A DNA stretch of 64,000 nt. Origin: GYS-P2D sp964522505. GTDB lineage: Bacteria > Bacteroidota > Bacteroidia > Chitinophagales > Saprospiraceae. The notes beneath the pieces are model-generated. The model did not search any database and was not told where the DNA came from. It saw only the letters and a list, made by a program, of their open reading frames with translations. Each line of letters begins with the position of its first letter. Position 1 is the stretch's first letter. The DNA lies in the NCBI GenBank assembly GCA_964522505.1, contig CAZFWJ010000002.1:40518-104517 (forward strand). The letters run 5' to 3'. Shown here piece after piece: positions 1 through 9,071 of this stretch. A program made the position numbers and the translations under genes.

Positions 1-2002
1 TTCCTTCAAAGTTTCCTGCGCCAACTTGTTCAGAAAATAATATTCGATCACTAACTGTGATATTGTAGTAATCTGCCGAGAAAGAAACCTTATCAGAAAG
101 TTTATAAGTAAGACCCAAGGTAAAGTTAAGAGCCGTCTCTGCATCTAATTGAGGAACGCCTAACACATTACGAGTTATATCGTCAACATTGCTAAAAGTC
201 CCTTCCTGTACTAATCCAGAGGCTCCTGCCGTTGTCTGGATATTACTCAGGAATATCTGATGCAGTGATGGCGCTCTGAATCCGGTACTAACAGAACCTC
301 TGATAGCCCCTTGATTATCTCCAATCAGATATCTACTATTGAGTTTCCAACTCACATTACTACCAAAATCTGAATAGTTCTCAAAACGTAGGGCACCACC
401 AATTAAAAATGCGTCACTTACGTCGTAATCCAGGCTACCATAAACTCCAATGTTGCTTCTTCCTTCATCTACAGCATTTAGTGGTGTAAGACCTGGGAAA
501 GATTGAGCACCAGGTGCAGGGGTGAATGATGCTTCATCACCCTGTCGTGCTTCAAAAAATTCTGTTCGGAACTCAGCGCCAAAAGCTAATGATAATGGTC
601 CAGTAGTACGAGAGATATCATAATTAGCAATGAAGTTGCCAAACGAATACCCCCCAGGATTAAAACTCGTAGGGCTCGACGCTCCGAGAGAAGTGTTCAA
701 TGAATTGTTAACGGTATAGTCGATTGAGTTGCTCCCGAAGGTTATTGACAAATCTGAATCCCATTCGCCCAATTGATTACGTGTTCCAAGAGAGCCTGTC
801 AAATCTGTAATATCCGTCTCGAAGGTAGGTTGAAAACCGACATAAGGCTGACCGGGCTCAGTTAAAAGTCCAAAATCATCTGTTATCCAATATGGAGTTC
901 TATAAAAGGCAAATGAAGTTCCGTCACGACCAGTAAACCCAAGGTTACCATAAAACTGACCATTATTACCGTAATCAGTTCCAAAATTGGCAAAAAGAGA
1001 AAGCTTAGATATTTCTGGCTGACCATAAGTAATCCCTAAGTCGGGGAATTCTTGAAAAAATGCGTCTATTTCTGGATCATCCCCCACTGCTATACCAAAC
1101 AAAGGATCACCAACTTCTGGCGCAAATTCTCCTGCCCTATCAGTTATTCCTTGGTATAAGTACTCCCCTGTGAAATTTATAAATCCACTACTTCCTAAAG
1201 CAAATCCTTTGTTGAAGTCTATAGATGCTGTTTCTCCGTCACCTAGTGTACTAATTCCGAGGTCTACATTAATCTGTCCAGTAGTCCTTTCCTTTAATAT
1301 AACATTGACTACTCCAGCGATGGCATCGGAGCCGTATTGAGCAGCTGCACCATCTCTGAGCACTTCTACTCGCTCGATTGCTGAGGCAGGAATACTTTTC
1401 ATATCCGTTCCAACTTCACCTCTTCCTGGAGTATCATTGAGATAAACCTGCGCACTTTGATTCTTTCTTTTTCCGTTGATCAGCACAAGAGTTCTTGATG
1501 GTCCGAGATTACGTAGTTCTGATGGGTCGATATGTGCTGTTGCATCAGAAATTGATTGATTCTGACTGTTGTATGAAGGCACTTTGTAATTTATAATCTG
1601 ATCGAGAGATCTCTGGCCGCTATTGCGTAGTTCTGCAGCATTGATATTATCTATCGGAACCGGACTTGCTAGTACCGTTCTTGGCTTACCACGAGTTCCA
1701 GTAACGACGACTTCATCAAGAGTGGAACCTTCTGACAGAGCAATATTAATAACATCATCGCTAACAGCGAACTCCTGTTGTGCAAATCCGGTGAAACTCA
1801 CGACTAAAACAGGATTATCTGATTTGGTTTGGAGGCTGAAGGCTCCATTAAGGTCAGTTGTGGTGCCGTTATAGGTACCTTTCTCAATAACTGTTGCGCC
1901 AACTAGTGGCTCACCTTGATTATCGACTATAGTTCCGGAGACCTGTGCCGATATATAATGGAGCGATAAAAGTAGGATTGTCAAGGTTAAAAGTTTCTTC
2001 AT
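1..2002 (-). CDS. TonB-dependent outer-membrane receptor (partial; C-terminus outside window)
   Basis: Open on the minus strand from an ATG at 2002 to the left edge, so only about 667 N-terminal residues are visible and no stop is seen. A signal peptide (MKKLLTLTILLLSLHYISAQ) is followed by a CarboxypepD_reg-like domain (about residues 21-105: SGTIVDNQGEPLVGATV...) and then a TonB plug domain with the usual LRDGAAAQYGSDAIAGVVN motif. The rest has the alternating pattern of a beta-barrel. The plug resembles FepA/siderophore-type receptors rather than SusC (no SusD gene is beside it), so substrate uptake such as an iron chelate is plausible but not shown. A hairpin lies 36-70 bases upstream of the start. 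Family assignment is secure; the substrate is unknown. Confidence 0.93.
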   Translation of the reverse strand, partial: MKKLLTLTILLLSLHYISAQVSGTIVDNQGEPLVGATVIEKGTYNGTTTDLNGAFSLQTKSDNPVLVVSFTGFAQQEFAVSDDVINIALSEGSTLDEVVVTGTRGKPRTVLASPVPIDNINAAELRNSGQRSLDQIINYKVPSYNSQNQSISDATAHIDPSELRNLGPSRTLVLINGKRKNQSAQVYLNDTPGRGEVGTDMKSIPASAIERVEVLRDGAAAQYGSDAIAGVVNVILKERTTGQINVDLGISTLGDGETASIDFNKGFALGSSGFINFTGEYLYQGITDRAGEFAPEVGDPLFGIAVGDDPEIDAFFQEFPDLGITYGQPEISKLSLFANFGTDYGNNGQFYGNLGFTGRDGTSFAFYRTPYWITDDFGLLTEPGQPYVGFQPTFETDITDLTGSLGTRNQLGEWDSDLSITFGSNSIDYTVNNSLNTSLGASSPTSFNPGGYSFGNFIANYDISRTTGPLSLAFGAEFRTEFFEARQGDEASFTPAPGAQSFPGLTPLNAVDEGRSNIGVYGSLDYDVSDAFLIGGALRFENYSDFGSNVSWKLNSRYLIGDNQGAIRGSVSTGFRAPSLHQIFLSNIQTTAGASGLVQEGTFSNVDDITRNVLGVPQLDAETALNFTLGLTYKLSDKVSFSADYYNITVSDRILFSEQVGAGNFEG

Positions 2003-2037
2003 AATTTTAAATTTAGGTTGGAATCAATTTTTTATAA

Positions 2038-2072
2038 AAAGTAGACTTATTTTATAGCAAAAAGTCTACTTT
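2038..2072 (-). terminator. Hairpin terminator or leader hairpin between dksA-like gene and TonB receptor
   Basis: A perfect 11-bp inverted repeat (AAAGTAGACTT / AAGTCTACTTT) with a 13-base loop. Read on the minus strand it follows the stop of the DksA-like gene by about 80 bases and is followed by a T-rich run, as in a weak Rho-independent terminator. It also sits in the upstream region of the TonB receptor, so it could be a leader hairpin or operator instead. The stem is AT-rich, which lowers the terminator score. Confidence 0.5.
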
Positions 2073-2151
2073 CCAATAAGATTTATTGGCATAAATGGTA
2101 TGCTGTATCGTGGGTAGAGGATAGCTATATTCTTAAATTACATATGGCTTC

Positions 2152-2487
2152 TTATCGAGAAGCGCATCTTATACACCTATTGCTTTCAGGTAAGAGCATC
2201 AAGCGCTTCGGATTAATAGGATTCTTACAATTAACACAATTGCCAAATCCAGGACTATCAACTTTAGATAGTGCCAACTGGAGTTTAGAGAGTTTTTTCT
2301 TTCTGTTCCTGATACTGACATCAAGCACTCCTTTATTATTAATAGCATCCATTCTACTGATACGACCGATAGAGTTCTCAGGACTTATTGGCTTAGCGCT
2401 TTCTTCGAGCTCTTTCAACTCACTTTGTAAAGTAGTTATCATACGCTTAATGTCGCGCTTAAGTATTTTTAATTCTTCTTGTGTCAT
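2152..2487 (-). CDS. DksA/TraR family zinc-finger protein
   Basis: A 111-residue protein with an N-terminal alpha-helical, probably coiled-coil region (about residues 2-35 and 58-76) and a C-terminal four-cysteine zinc finger: C84-x2-C87 and C105-x2-C108. This is the layout of the DksA/TraR family, which binds in the RNA polymerase secondary channel and modulates initiation, often with ppGpp. It is short for DksA proper (about 150 residues), and the acidic tip residues of the coiled coil cannot be placed with certainty. It is transcribed toward the TonB receptor, separated by a hairpin. Family confident; exact regulatory role inferred. Confidence 0.85.
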   Translation of the reverse strand: MTQEELKILKRDIKRMITTLQSELKELEESAKPISPENSIGRISRMDAINNKGVLDVSIRNRKKKLSKLQLALSKVDSPGFGNCVNCKNPINPKRLMLLPESNRCIRCASR

Positions 2488-2536
2488 TAGTCACAATTTG
2501 TTAAATTTCAACCGGTTATAACCAAAAAGAGAGCAA

Positions 2537-2830
2537 ATGAGTCAATGGAGATGGACATTTTATGATCCCCATCAAGGTACACAGACTTTGGGATTATATC
2601 ATGGTGAAGATTCTGGGCATGTAATGATCTACCTAAACCAGAAGGTTGTAATTATTGACTTTATGGTAAAAAAAACAAAGTCATATTCTCTAGTTGTAAA
2701 TGAACTCTTAGTTAAGCTAAATCTTGTCGAGAATAATGGAGAGTTCACTTATGATTTTGAAAGTAAAAATACGGCTATTCCCCCTCCTAGTATGATGGGT
2801 TGGTTTAAGAATCTTCTGGCAATAGCTTAA
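2537..2830 (+). CDS. Conserved-looking hypothetical protein, 97 aa
   Basis: A small protein rich in beta-strand-like segments (WRWTFYDPHQ, HVMIYLNQKVVIIDFMV) and ending in a hydrophobic PPPSMMGWFKNLLAIA tail. I do not recognise the family. No signal peptide or membrane segment is apparent. It starts 49 bases from the divergent DksA-like gene, so the two may share a promoter region, and lies 60 bases before scpB in the same direction. It has codon use like its neighbours, which supports a real gene. Confidence 0.6.
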   Translation: MSQWRWTFYDPHQGTQTLGLYHGEDSGHVMIYLNQKVVIIDFMVKKTKSYSLVVNELLVKLNLVENNGEFTYDFESKNTAIPPPSMMGWFKNLLAIA

Positions 2831-2890
2831 TTCAATATTCTAATAAGTATACTTTACAATTGATCTGCTAATTTTGGTGTTTTAAGTTTT

Positions 2891-3469
2891 ATGAAGCATC
2901 CAGAACAGCTTGAGCAATATATTGAGGCCCTCATATTTGCATCTCAGCAGGCCATATCCAACAAGGAAATAGCTGATGCAATCAAGGTTACGTTTGAGTA
3001 TAAGATCTCACAAGAAGATATAGAAAAGTATATCGTACTTATAACAACCAAGTATGAACAGGATGCCTACGCCATGCAATTAATGCCAATCGCAGGAGGA
3101 TATATGTTTATGAGCAAGCCCCAGTATCACAAGATAATTGGCGACTACTTAAGGCAAAATGAAAGAAAAAAGCTCTCAAAGGCTGCGCTCGAGACACTAG
3201 CAATAATAGCCTATAAACAACCTATCACTAAATCCGAGATGGAAGCCATTAGAGGTGTTGGTTGTGACTATACAGTACAAAAACTCTTTGAAAAAGAACT
3301 GGTTGAGATAACTGGTAGACATGAAGGACCAGGGAGGCCGCTCCTCTATGGCACCACAGTCAAGTTTCTCAATCATTTTGGTATAAAGGATACTACAGAA
3401 TTACCAAAACTTAAAGAATTTGAACCTGTTGATAATGCCATAGGATCAGAACCAGCAATATCAGAATAG
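2891..3469 (+). CDS. scpB: SMC-ScpAB complex subunit ScpB
   Basis: A 192-residue winged-helix kleisin-interacting protein. The start (EQLEQYIEALIFASQQAISNKEIADAI) and the second winged helix (LSKAALETLAIIAYKQPITKSEMEAIRGV, then FEKELVEITGRHEGPGRPLLYGTT) are hallmark ScpB sequence. With ScpA and SMC it forms the bacterial condensin that organises and segregates the chromosome; neither partner is in this window. Length is normal for the family. It is followed after one base by the DUF2480 gene, indicating co-transcription. Confidence 0.95.
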   Translation: MKHPEQLEQYIEALIFASQQAISNKEIADAIKVTFEYKISQEDIEKYIVLITTKYEQDAYAMQLMPIAGGYMFMSKPQYHKIIGDYLRQNERKKLSKAALETLAIIAYKQPITKSEMEAIRGVGCDYTVQKLFEKELVEITGRHEGPGRPLLYGTTVKFLNHFGIKDTTELPKLKEFEPVDNAIGSEPAISE

Positions 3470-3470
3470 C

Positions 3471-3980
3471 ATGGATGACATATTAGTAAATAGAGTTACC
3501 AATAGTAAACTAAAGACGATCAACTTGGAGGAGCTATATCCTCAAGAAGAGATCGTAAACTTTGATATTAAGGATTATCTTTTTCAAGAGCTTATCCTCA
3601 AAGAAAAGGATTTTAGGCAAGCACTTAAGGAACATGTCTGGGAGCAATATCGAGATAAGATATTGTGTATTCATTGTAGTACAGATGCTATCATCCCAGT
3701 GTGGGCTTACATGTTAGTGTCGAGCTATGCAGGTCAGATTGCCCATACCATCTATACTGGCACACAAGATCAATATTTGGTTAATTATTATGATCAAAAG
3801 CTGGATGACATTGATCTATCTGAGCATAAGGATGGTCTTGTTGTGATCAAAGGTTGTAGTAATAAACCCGTCCCAGCCAGTGCATATGCCAAGATTACCG
3901 CATTGCTTAAACCATATGTCAAGAGCTTAATGTATGGAGAGCCCTGCTCTACAGTGCCGATATATAAGAGGATACGCTGA
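3471..3980 (+). CDS. DUF2480 family protein
   Basis: A 169-residue cytoplasmic protein matching my memory of the Bacteroidota-specific DUF2480 family: the segment YPQEEIVNFDIKDYLFQELILKEKDFRQALKEHVW is its typical signature, followed by CIHCSTDAIIPVWAYML and a C-terminal VVIKGCSNKPVP segment. Function is unknown. It begins one base after the scpB stop, so it is very probably translated from the same message, a neighbour relation that hints at, but does not show, a role in chromosome or cell-cycle functions. Three conserved cysteines (CIHCS and KGC) could bind a metal; this is inference. Confidence 0.8.
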   Translation: MDDILVNRVTNSKLKTINLEELYPQEEIVNFDIKDYLFQELILKEKDFRQALKEHVWEQYRDKILCIHCSTDAIIPVWAYMLVSSYAGQIAHTIYTGTQDQYLVNYYDQKLDDIDLSEHKDGLVVIKGCSNKPVPASAYAKITALLKPYVKSLMYGEPCSTVPIYKRIR

Positions 3981-4032
3981 TTGATTGCCATCATCTAAAC
4001 CGCTATATTGACTAAACCAGTAAAGTGCAATT

Positions 4033-4938
4033 ATGAATAAGATAATGTTAGGATACTCTGTAGCGGGCGCTGCGGTTTTTTCATTCTTGGTATTCATGTC
4101 TTATGCTACAGATGACCCATTATCGGATGTTAATACGGCTAACAACTTGCCTCAGATTGTACGGGCTCCAAATGTGAATCGACAATTTGATTGGGCAGGG
4201 GAGATCGTACCAAGTACTCCAGATGCTACGGAAAGGCTCGATCGAGAGCTCATGGTTAATTCCTATTATCACTCGAGTACATTGCAGGTATTAAAGCTAT
4301 CTAACCGATACTTTCCATTAATTGAGCGCATACTTCGAGAGCATGGCATACCGGATGATTTTAAATATCTAGCCGTTGCAGAAAGTGGATTGAGGCATGT
4401 CGCTTCCCATGCAAGTGCCAAGGGATTTTGGCAGTTTAGAAAGTTGGCGGCAAAAGAGTATGGCTTAGAAGTAAATGATGAAGTAGATGAACGATATCAT
4501 GTGGAGCGATCTACCATAGCAGCTTGCAAATATCTGCTATGGCTTAAGTCAAAGTTCGGCACATGGACCAACGCATCAGCAGCGTATAACGTCGGGCCTA
4601 CCAATTTTAAAAAGGAACAATCTAATCAGAGAGAGACTGATTATTATAAGATGAATGTGAATCAAGAAACTTCTCGTTACATCTTTAGATTGATTGCACT
4701 TAAGGAGATCATGTCATTTCCAGAACAGTATGGGTTTTATCTTGATCCAGCTGAAAAATACCCACCTATGGATAATTACTATGAAGTCCTCGTTGAGGAG
4801 TCCGTAACCAACTGGGGAGATTTTGCACATAACTATGGAATCAGCTATCGAGAACTCAAGCGATATAATCCGTGGTTAAGGGATAATCACCTGACAGTAA
4901 TTAACAATACTTATAACATCAAAATCCCTAAATCATAG
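4033..4938 (+). CDS. Lytic transglycosylase (SLT/GH23 domain), MltD-like
   Basis: A 301-residue exported murein hydrolase. An N-terminal hydrophobic segment (residues 4-24) serves as signal anchor. The SLT domain occupies about residues 95-220, with the catalytic glutamate in VAESGL (E117), the GFWQF motif and the NVGP turn (AAYNVGPTNF). It cleaves the MurNAc-GlcNAc bond with formation of 1,6-anhydro ends during wall growth. The C-terminal 60 residues (YEVLVEESVTNWGDFAHNYGISYRELKRYNP...) look like a LysM-type peptidoglycan-binding repeat, which fits MltD-type enzymes. It converges on the PfkB gene, with a 6-base overlap of the 3' ends. Confidence 0.88.
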   Translation: MNKIMLGYSVAGAAVFSFLVFMSYATDDPLSDVNTANNLPQIVRAPNVNRQFDWAGEIVPSTPDATERLDRELMVNSYYHSSTLQVLKLSNRYFPLIERILREHGIPDDFKYLAVAESGLRHVASHASAKGFWQFRKLAAKEYGLEVNDEVDERYHVERSTIAACKYLLWLKSKFGTWTNASAAYNVGPTNFKKEQSNQRETDYYKMNVNQETSRYIFRLIALKEIMSFPEQYGFYLDPAEKYPPMDNYYEVLVEESVTNWGDFAHNYGISYRELKRYNPWLRDNHLTVINNTYNIKIPKS

Positions 4939-5847
4939 GCTGTAATGAGATAGCTTGACGAAGTCTGCTACCCGTTGTTGAAAGCGATCTTCTGATAGAT
5001 TCTTAATGTTGTAATTGCTGAAATCTTCGACTACGAAGGAAGCTGCCGCAGAGCCATAAACGAGAGCACGCTTGAGATTTTCAAATGAGGTATCTTCTGT
5101 TTTCGCGATATATCCGAGAAAGCCCCCTGCAAAACAATCTCCAGCACCGGTAGGGTCAGTTACTTTTTCTAATGGCATCGCTGGTACGAAGAACATATTG
5201 TCCCGATCTAATAGTAGACATCCGTGCTCACCCTTCTTAATAATGAGATATTTTGGACCCAGATCAAAAATCTTTGAGGCGGCCTTCACTAAGGAATGTT
5301 CGCCACTAATCATTCGTGCCTCTTCATCATTAATCGTAAGTACATCACACAACTTGATGGCTTGCATGAGTTTTTCATGAGCACTTTCAATCCAAAAATT
5401 CATGGTGTCTAACACTACTAGTTTGGGCTTTTTAGTGAGCTGGTTTATCACGCTAATCTGAATATCTGGGGTGAGATTAGCGAGGAGGATGTACGCTGAG
5501 TCTTTGTAGCTATCTGGTAAGATTGGATCAAAGTCAGCTAGTACGTTAAGGTCTGTGGTGAGCGTTACCCGATCATTCATATTATCCAGATATCTTCCGG
5601 CCCAAAAGAAAGACTTGCCACCAGGTATGACTTTAACACCCTCGAGTGAAGCTCCCTGACTAACCAGGTCATCAAGCTCTGATTGCGGAAAATCATCGCC
5701 TATAATAGACACTAATCTTATGTCATCGGTAAAATAGCTTGCGGCATAACTACTATACTGGCATGAACCTCCAATTACCCTATCTGCATTGCCATGAGGA
5801 GTCTCAAGACTATCAAAAGCAATAGTGCCTACTATCAATAAACTCAT
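4933..5847 (-). CDS. PfkB-family sugar kinase
   Basis: A ribokinase-fold kinase of about 304 residues. The PfkB signature 2 is clear near the C-terminus (DPTGAGDCFAGGFLGY, with the catalytic Asp of GAGD and the anion hole), and the N-terminal region has the typical GGSCQYSSYAASYF motif for substrate binding. I place the start at the internal ATG (MSLLIVGTIAFD), six codons into the longest frame, because it begins directly at the first beta strand. The exact sugar or nucleoside substrate is not evident; related Bacteroidota proteins are annotated only as sugar kinases. It is a single gene, divergent from tatA. Confidence 0.85.
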   Translation of the reverse strand: MSLLIVGTIAFDSLETPHGNADRVIGGSCQYSSYAASYFTDDIRLVSIIGDDFPQSELDDLVSQGASLEGVKVIPGGKSFFWAGRYLDNMNDRVTLTTDLNVLADFDPILPDSYKDSAYILLANLTPDIQISVINQLTKKPKLVVLDTMNFWIESAHEKLMQAIKLCDVLTINDEEARMISGEHSLVKAASKIFDLGPKYLIIKKGEHGCLLLDRDNMFFVPAMPLEKVTDPTGAGDCFAGGFLGYIAKTEDTSFENLKRALVYGSAAASFVVEDFSNYNIKNLSEDRFQQRVADFVKLSHYSL

Positions 5848-5968
5848 TTCTTCAATTTGGCGCAAAAGTAAAAAAGTATTGTGCCATACATTGTAGGTAT
5901 CCTTATAAAGTCCGTAATTTGTTGAAGCTCAGCAATATTGGGCATTAGAAACTACAGAACGCATCGTT

Positions 5969-6175
5969 ATGATTTATACGATTTTTATATTCGGCTTAGG
6001 TGGTCCAGAACTAATAATAGTTGCTCTTGTGGTGCTATTAATGTTCGGTGGTAAAAAACTGCCTGAACTTATGAAAGGACTCGGCAATGGTATAAGAGAG
6101 TTTAATAGCGCTAAAGCTAACATCCAAGGAGAGATCAAAGAGAGCATGAAAGAGATCGACGATACGCCTAAATAG
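5969..6175 (+). CDS. tatA: Twin-arginine translocase subunit TatA/TatE
   Basis: A 68-residue protein with the full TatA layout: a short periplasmic N-terminus, one membrane helix (PELIIVALVVLLMF), the FGGKKLPEL hinge and an amphipathic helix (MKGLGNGIREFNSA), then a charged tail. TatA oligomers form the pore of the Tat system, which moves folded proteins across the inner membrane. The phenylalanine-glycine pair after the helix and the length fit TatA rather than TatB. No tatC gene lies in the window. The start is the first ATG. Confidence 0.93.
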   Translation: MIYTIFIFGLGGPELIIVALVVLLMFGGKKLPELMKGLGNGIREFNSAKANIQGEIKESMKEIDDTPK

Positions 6176-6227
6176 GTGTCTTTCGCAGGCTCAGTTCGTC
6201 TTAATATAGCAGCAATACTGTCTTCTC

Positions 6228-6719
6228 ATGATTAGGACATTCAGCACAATTAGTTTATTTTTTTCCATTTCTTATCTGGTGCAAGCCCAAGATGATGAAG
6301 TTCGCCTAGATAGCTTTAGCAGAGTATACGCAACTGCATTGGAGCAGGAGGATTTTGATCTCCTTATATCGTTGACTCATCCAGATGTTATTAGTATAGC
6401 CGGTGGCCTGGAGTACGCCAAGCAGGATCTAATGCGAGATGCACAGGAGTACAATAGAATGCAATTGCGCTTGACATCAGTAGAAACTAAGATTAGCTCA
6501 AAAATCATTGAAGCAGGCGATGAATTACATGCAATAGTCCCATATGAAAAGCTCTATGAGAATCAAGGCCTTAAGCATGAAGAACGCAACTACTATTTAG
6601 CTGCTTCTCTCGACGGCGGAGAGACGTGGACATTTTTGGATTTGCGTAAGCACGACGCCCAGAGCATTCCTTTATTTGTTCCTGCTTATGATGGACGGCT
6701 GAACATATTTTTAGAGTAG
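6228..6719 (+). CDS. Secreted hypothetical protein, 163 aa (possible NTF2-like fold)
   Basis: A cleavable signal peptide (RTFSTISLFFSISYLVQAQ) precedes a 140-residue domain. The pattern FSRVYATALEQEDFDLLISLTHPDVISIAGG, with a helix then a short strand, resembles SnoaL/NTF2-like proteins, and the later WTFLDLRK strand agrees, but no catalytic residues can be named. I do not recognise a specific family. It lies 52 bases after tatA and its end abuts the convergent rhodanese gene by one base. A periplasmic location is inferred. Confidence 0.6.
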   Translation: MIRTFSTISLFFSISYLVQAQDDEVRLDSFSRVYATALEQEDFDLLISLTHPDVISIAGGLEYAKQDLMRDAQEYNRMQLRLTSVETKISSKIIEAGDELHAIVPYEKLYENQGLKHEERNYYLAASLDGGETWTFLDLRKHDAQSIPLFVPAYDGRLNIFLE

Positions 6720-7229
6720 TTACCACACTTTTATAGCCTCTTTATCATCCACCCACTTACTCCATTTCTTGTTATAAGTGTGTATTGTGTCAGTGGCTAT
6801 ACCTTGCTGATTCTCCAATGGAAGGTCGCAGTTGATCCACTCGAATATGCTCCCATACAGATTGTAGACAGAGGTATAACCCAACTTTTCTAGCTTCTTT
6901 CCTATCTTTTCGCTTCGATACCCCACAGAACAATAGACAATAATTTTATCATCATGAGAGATTCCTTTAAGTAGCTCTTCGTCAAATTTCTTGTAGCCGA
7001 TATATCTAGCTCCAGGTATATGACTAATCTGATATTCCTCAAGTTCCCGAGCATCTAAGAAGATGTATTCATCAGCATTTTCGTTAGCCTCAGGCACGTC
7101 GATTACTGGCACAGTAAAATTCAAAAGCTTTTCCAATCTTTCATCGAATGTTGGATTAAGTACATCCTGACTCATCCCTTGAATAGCGCTTAAAAACAGG
7201 ATTATTAATAGTGAAGTAATCAGTCTCAT
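6720..7229 (-). CDS. Periplasmic rhodanese-like protein
   Basis: A 169-residue rhodanese-domain protein with a signal peptide (residues 1-20). The active-site loop is C100-SVGYRS, in a single rhodanese domain (about residues 50-145) with the preceding LDARELEEYQISHIPGARYIG motif. Rhodaneses carry sulfur as a persulfide on this cysteine; periplasmic members may act in sulfur or metal handling. The ATG overlaps the stop of mvaD by one base, so translation is probably coupled. The substrate is unknown, and the extension after residue 145 has no recognised domain. Confidence 0.86.
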   Translation of the reverse strand: MRLITSLLIILFLSAIQGMSQDVLNPTFDERLEKLLNFTVPVIDVPEANENADEYIFLDARELEEYQISHIPGARYIGYKKFDEELLKGISHDDKIIVYCSVGYRSEKIGKKLEKLGYTSVYNLYGSIFEWINCDLPLENQQGIATDTIHTYNKKWSKWVDDKEAIKVW

Positions 7230-8317
7230 TATATCAATTGTTTAGCTCCAGAACCGACACGGTCGTTAATAATTAGTCCTGATTCTGTTAGTGACGAAAG
7301 TTCAGATTGTATAAATGATTGAACTGACTCAGCATATGAGTCAGGATACAGCACGTGAATATTAGGACCTGCATCCAAGGTAAATGCCACAGGAATATGT
7401 TCTTGAATTCTATAGTCACGGATTTTTTCGATTGCCGCTACAGTATTAGGTTTCATCAATGTATAAGATGGTCTGGAGCACATCATCAGTGCATGTAGGG
7501 TGAGAGCCTCCTCTTCAGCTATGTCTATGAATCGCTCAATGTCACCTTTTTGAATTGCAACTAGCATTTCCCCAAGGTTAGTGCGAGCCTGTTGGTAGCG
7601 AGTTGGTGCAAATGGATTGCTATCCATGAGCTTATGGCCTGCTGTAGAGGACACTGATTTTTTTTCACCTGATATGATTAGGATATCATCGTGGAAATCT
7701 TGGAATATCGGGTCAAAACCGTGATATGGTACAGCAGCATGATTATCGCTTCCGTTAAAATCTGTTGTTTTACCCCATATCGCCAAGGTGGGATAAACGG
7801 ATCGACACGCACTACCACTTCCAAGCCGTGCAACGAAAGACGCTTTCTTTCGGAAGGCATCTTCATCATGATCCATATCTGAACGGATATTTTGCTCGAT
7901 GGAACACAGACATAATGCCAAGGCACTCATGCTCGATGCTGAAGACGCTATCCCCGATGAATGAGGAAAACTGTTTTCACTCTCAATGTCAAATTGTAAT
8001 TGATCAATAAATGGGAATATTGACTTCAGAGCGTTCAGGTATTTTTCGATACGTAGTCTAAATGAATGCTCCACCTTCCCTTCAAAGCTAAAATTCAACC
8101 AGTTTTGTGATGATTCACGGGCCTTATAACGGATCGTAGTCTCGGTTCGAGCTTGGTCTAGCGTGAAACTTATTGATGGATTAAGCGGAAGTTGCACAGC
8201 CTTCTTGCCCCAGTATTTTATTAGTGCAATATTGGATGGACTCTGCCAACTCACGACGCCAGCCTTAGCTATGTCAAACTTCTGTGATGTACTATTATAG
8301 TAGTCTGGATTCAGCAA
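7229..8317 (-). CDS. mvaD: Diphosphomevalonate decarboxylase
   Basis: A 362-residue GHMP-superfamily enzyme. The N-terminal SPSNIALIKYWGKK motif is diagnostic for mevalonate diphosphate decarboxylase, and the GHMP ATP loop PHSSGIASSASSMSALAL follows near residue 125. It converts mevalonate 5-diphosphate to isopentenyl diphosphate with ATP, releasing CO2 and phosphate, so this organism appears to use the mevalonate route for isoprenoids. It lies six bases after the DUF4294 gene and overlaps the rhodanese start. Other pathway genes are not in the window. Length is slightly above the roughly 330 residues common in bacteria. Confidence 0.93.
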   Translation of the reverse strand: MLNPDYYNSTSQKFDIAKAGVVSWQSPSNIALIKYWGKKAVQLPLNPSISFTLDQARTETTIRYKARESSQNWLNFSFEGKVEHSFRLRIEKYLNALKSIFPFIDQLQFDIESENSFPHSSGIASSASSMSALALCLCSIEQNIRSDMDHDEDAFRKKASFVARLGSGSACRSVYPTLAIWGKTTDFNGSDNHAAVPYHGFDPIFQDFHDDILIISGEKKSVSSTAGHKLMDSNPFAPTRYQQARTNLGEMLVAIQKGDIERFIDIAEEEALTLHALMMCSRPSYTLMKPNTVAAIEKIRDYRIQEHIPVAFTLDAGPNIHVLYPDSYAESVQSFIQSELSSLTESGLIINDRVGSGAKQLI

Positions 8318-8323
8318 TGTCTA

Positions 8324-8992
8324 TTAATTAGGAGGCCTATACGATATGTCAAAATCTTGTAAAACGACATCCAAAATAGGGTTTTCGCCAACAGTGTAGA
8401 CTTCTTTGAGTCGATATCCATATAACTTACTGGATTGATTCCAATAGAAAGCATTAAGATTACCTCTCGTTAGTTTAATCAGATCAAATAACGAAGTATC
8501 AAGTTCTCGTTCGATCATTTCAACGAGGATCTTGCCTTGAGTTTTAGATAGTTTTTTTAATGGCGTTTCAAACTCTTCTGTAAGCTCTTTTGACAGCTTT
8601 TTCAGATATCGTTTTCGTTTTCGTTTTTTCATTGTTTCAGTGACTTCTTGGGCTTCACTGAATATTCTGATGGCCTCCACAGCATAGGGATATACCTTAG
8701 CGGCATATCGGCGATATTTTAAGTATTTCAAATAATCTTCGCGATTGGCAAATGAGCGTGGAGAAGAAATATTTACATCCTGTAAGTCGGCGACAATAAT
8801 GGTATCGCCCTCAACTACCATTGCACTTACGACATGTCCATCGAGGCGCATACTGAAGATGCTATCTGGAGTCTCCTCTATCAGTTTAGTTTGGTGTAGT
8901 TTCATCAGCGTACTATCAGCAAACTGTGCTGTTAGATTGAGACTACATGCTAAGGCAAGAATTATAAGGATATGTAACTTCGCACACGGCAT
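8324..8992 (-). CDS. DUF4294 family secreted protein
   Basis: A 222-residue protein with a signal peptide (LHILIILALACSLNLTAQ). The core YLKYRRYAAKVYPYAVEAIRIFSEA, followed by a lysine/arginine-rich helix (MKKRKRKRYLKKLSKEL) and LTRGNLNAFYWNQSSKLYGYRLKE, matches my memory of DUF4294, a Bacteroidota family of unknown function. No catalytic motif is apparent. It is the first gene of a probable three-gene unit with mvaD and the rhodanese. The highly basic helix is conserved in the family and may contact nucleic acid or the membrane; this is inference. Confidence 0.8.
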   Translation of the reverse strand: MPCAKLHILIILALACSLNLTAQFADSTLMKLHQTKLIEETPDSIFSMRLDGHVVSAMVVEGDTIIVADLQDVNISSPRSFANREDYLKYLKYRRYAAKVYPYAVEAIRIFSEAQEVTETMKKRKRKRYLKKLSKELTEEFETPLKKLSKTQGKILVEMIERELDTSLFDLIKLTRGNLNAFYWNQSSKLYGYRLKEVYTVGENPILDVVLQDFDISYRPPN

Positions 8993-9071
8993 AAGCCAAT
9001 TTACAGTATAACGTCGCAGCTCTAATAAAGAGCTTTATAAGGATGTTAATTTTTTACGACACAAAATTATT

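Noticed and set aside
2144..2521. 125-residue open frame on the plus strand over the DksA-like gene
   Set aside because: It is antisense to a gene with a clear four-cysteine zinc finger, and its product is a leucine/serine-rich shadow without a recognisable pattern.
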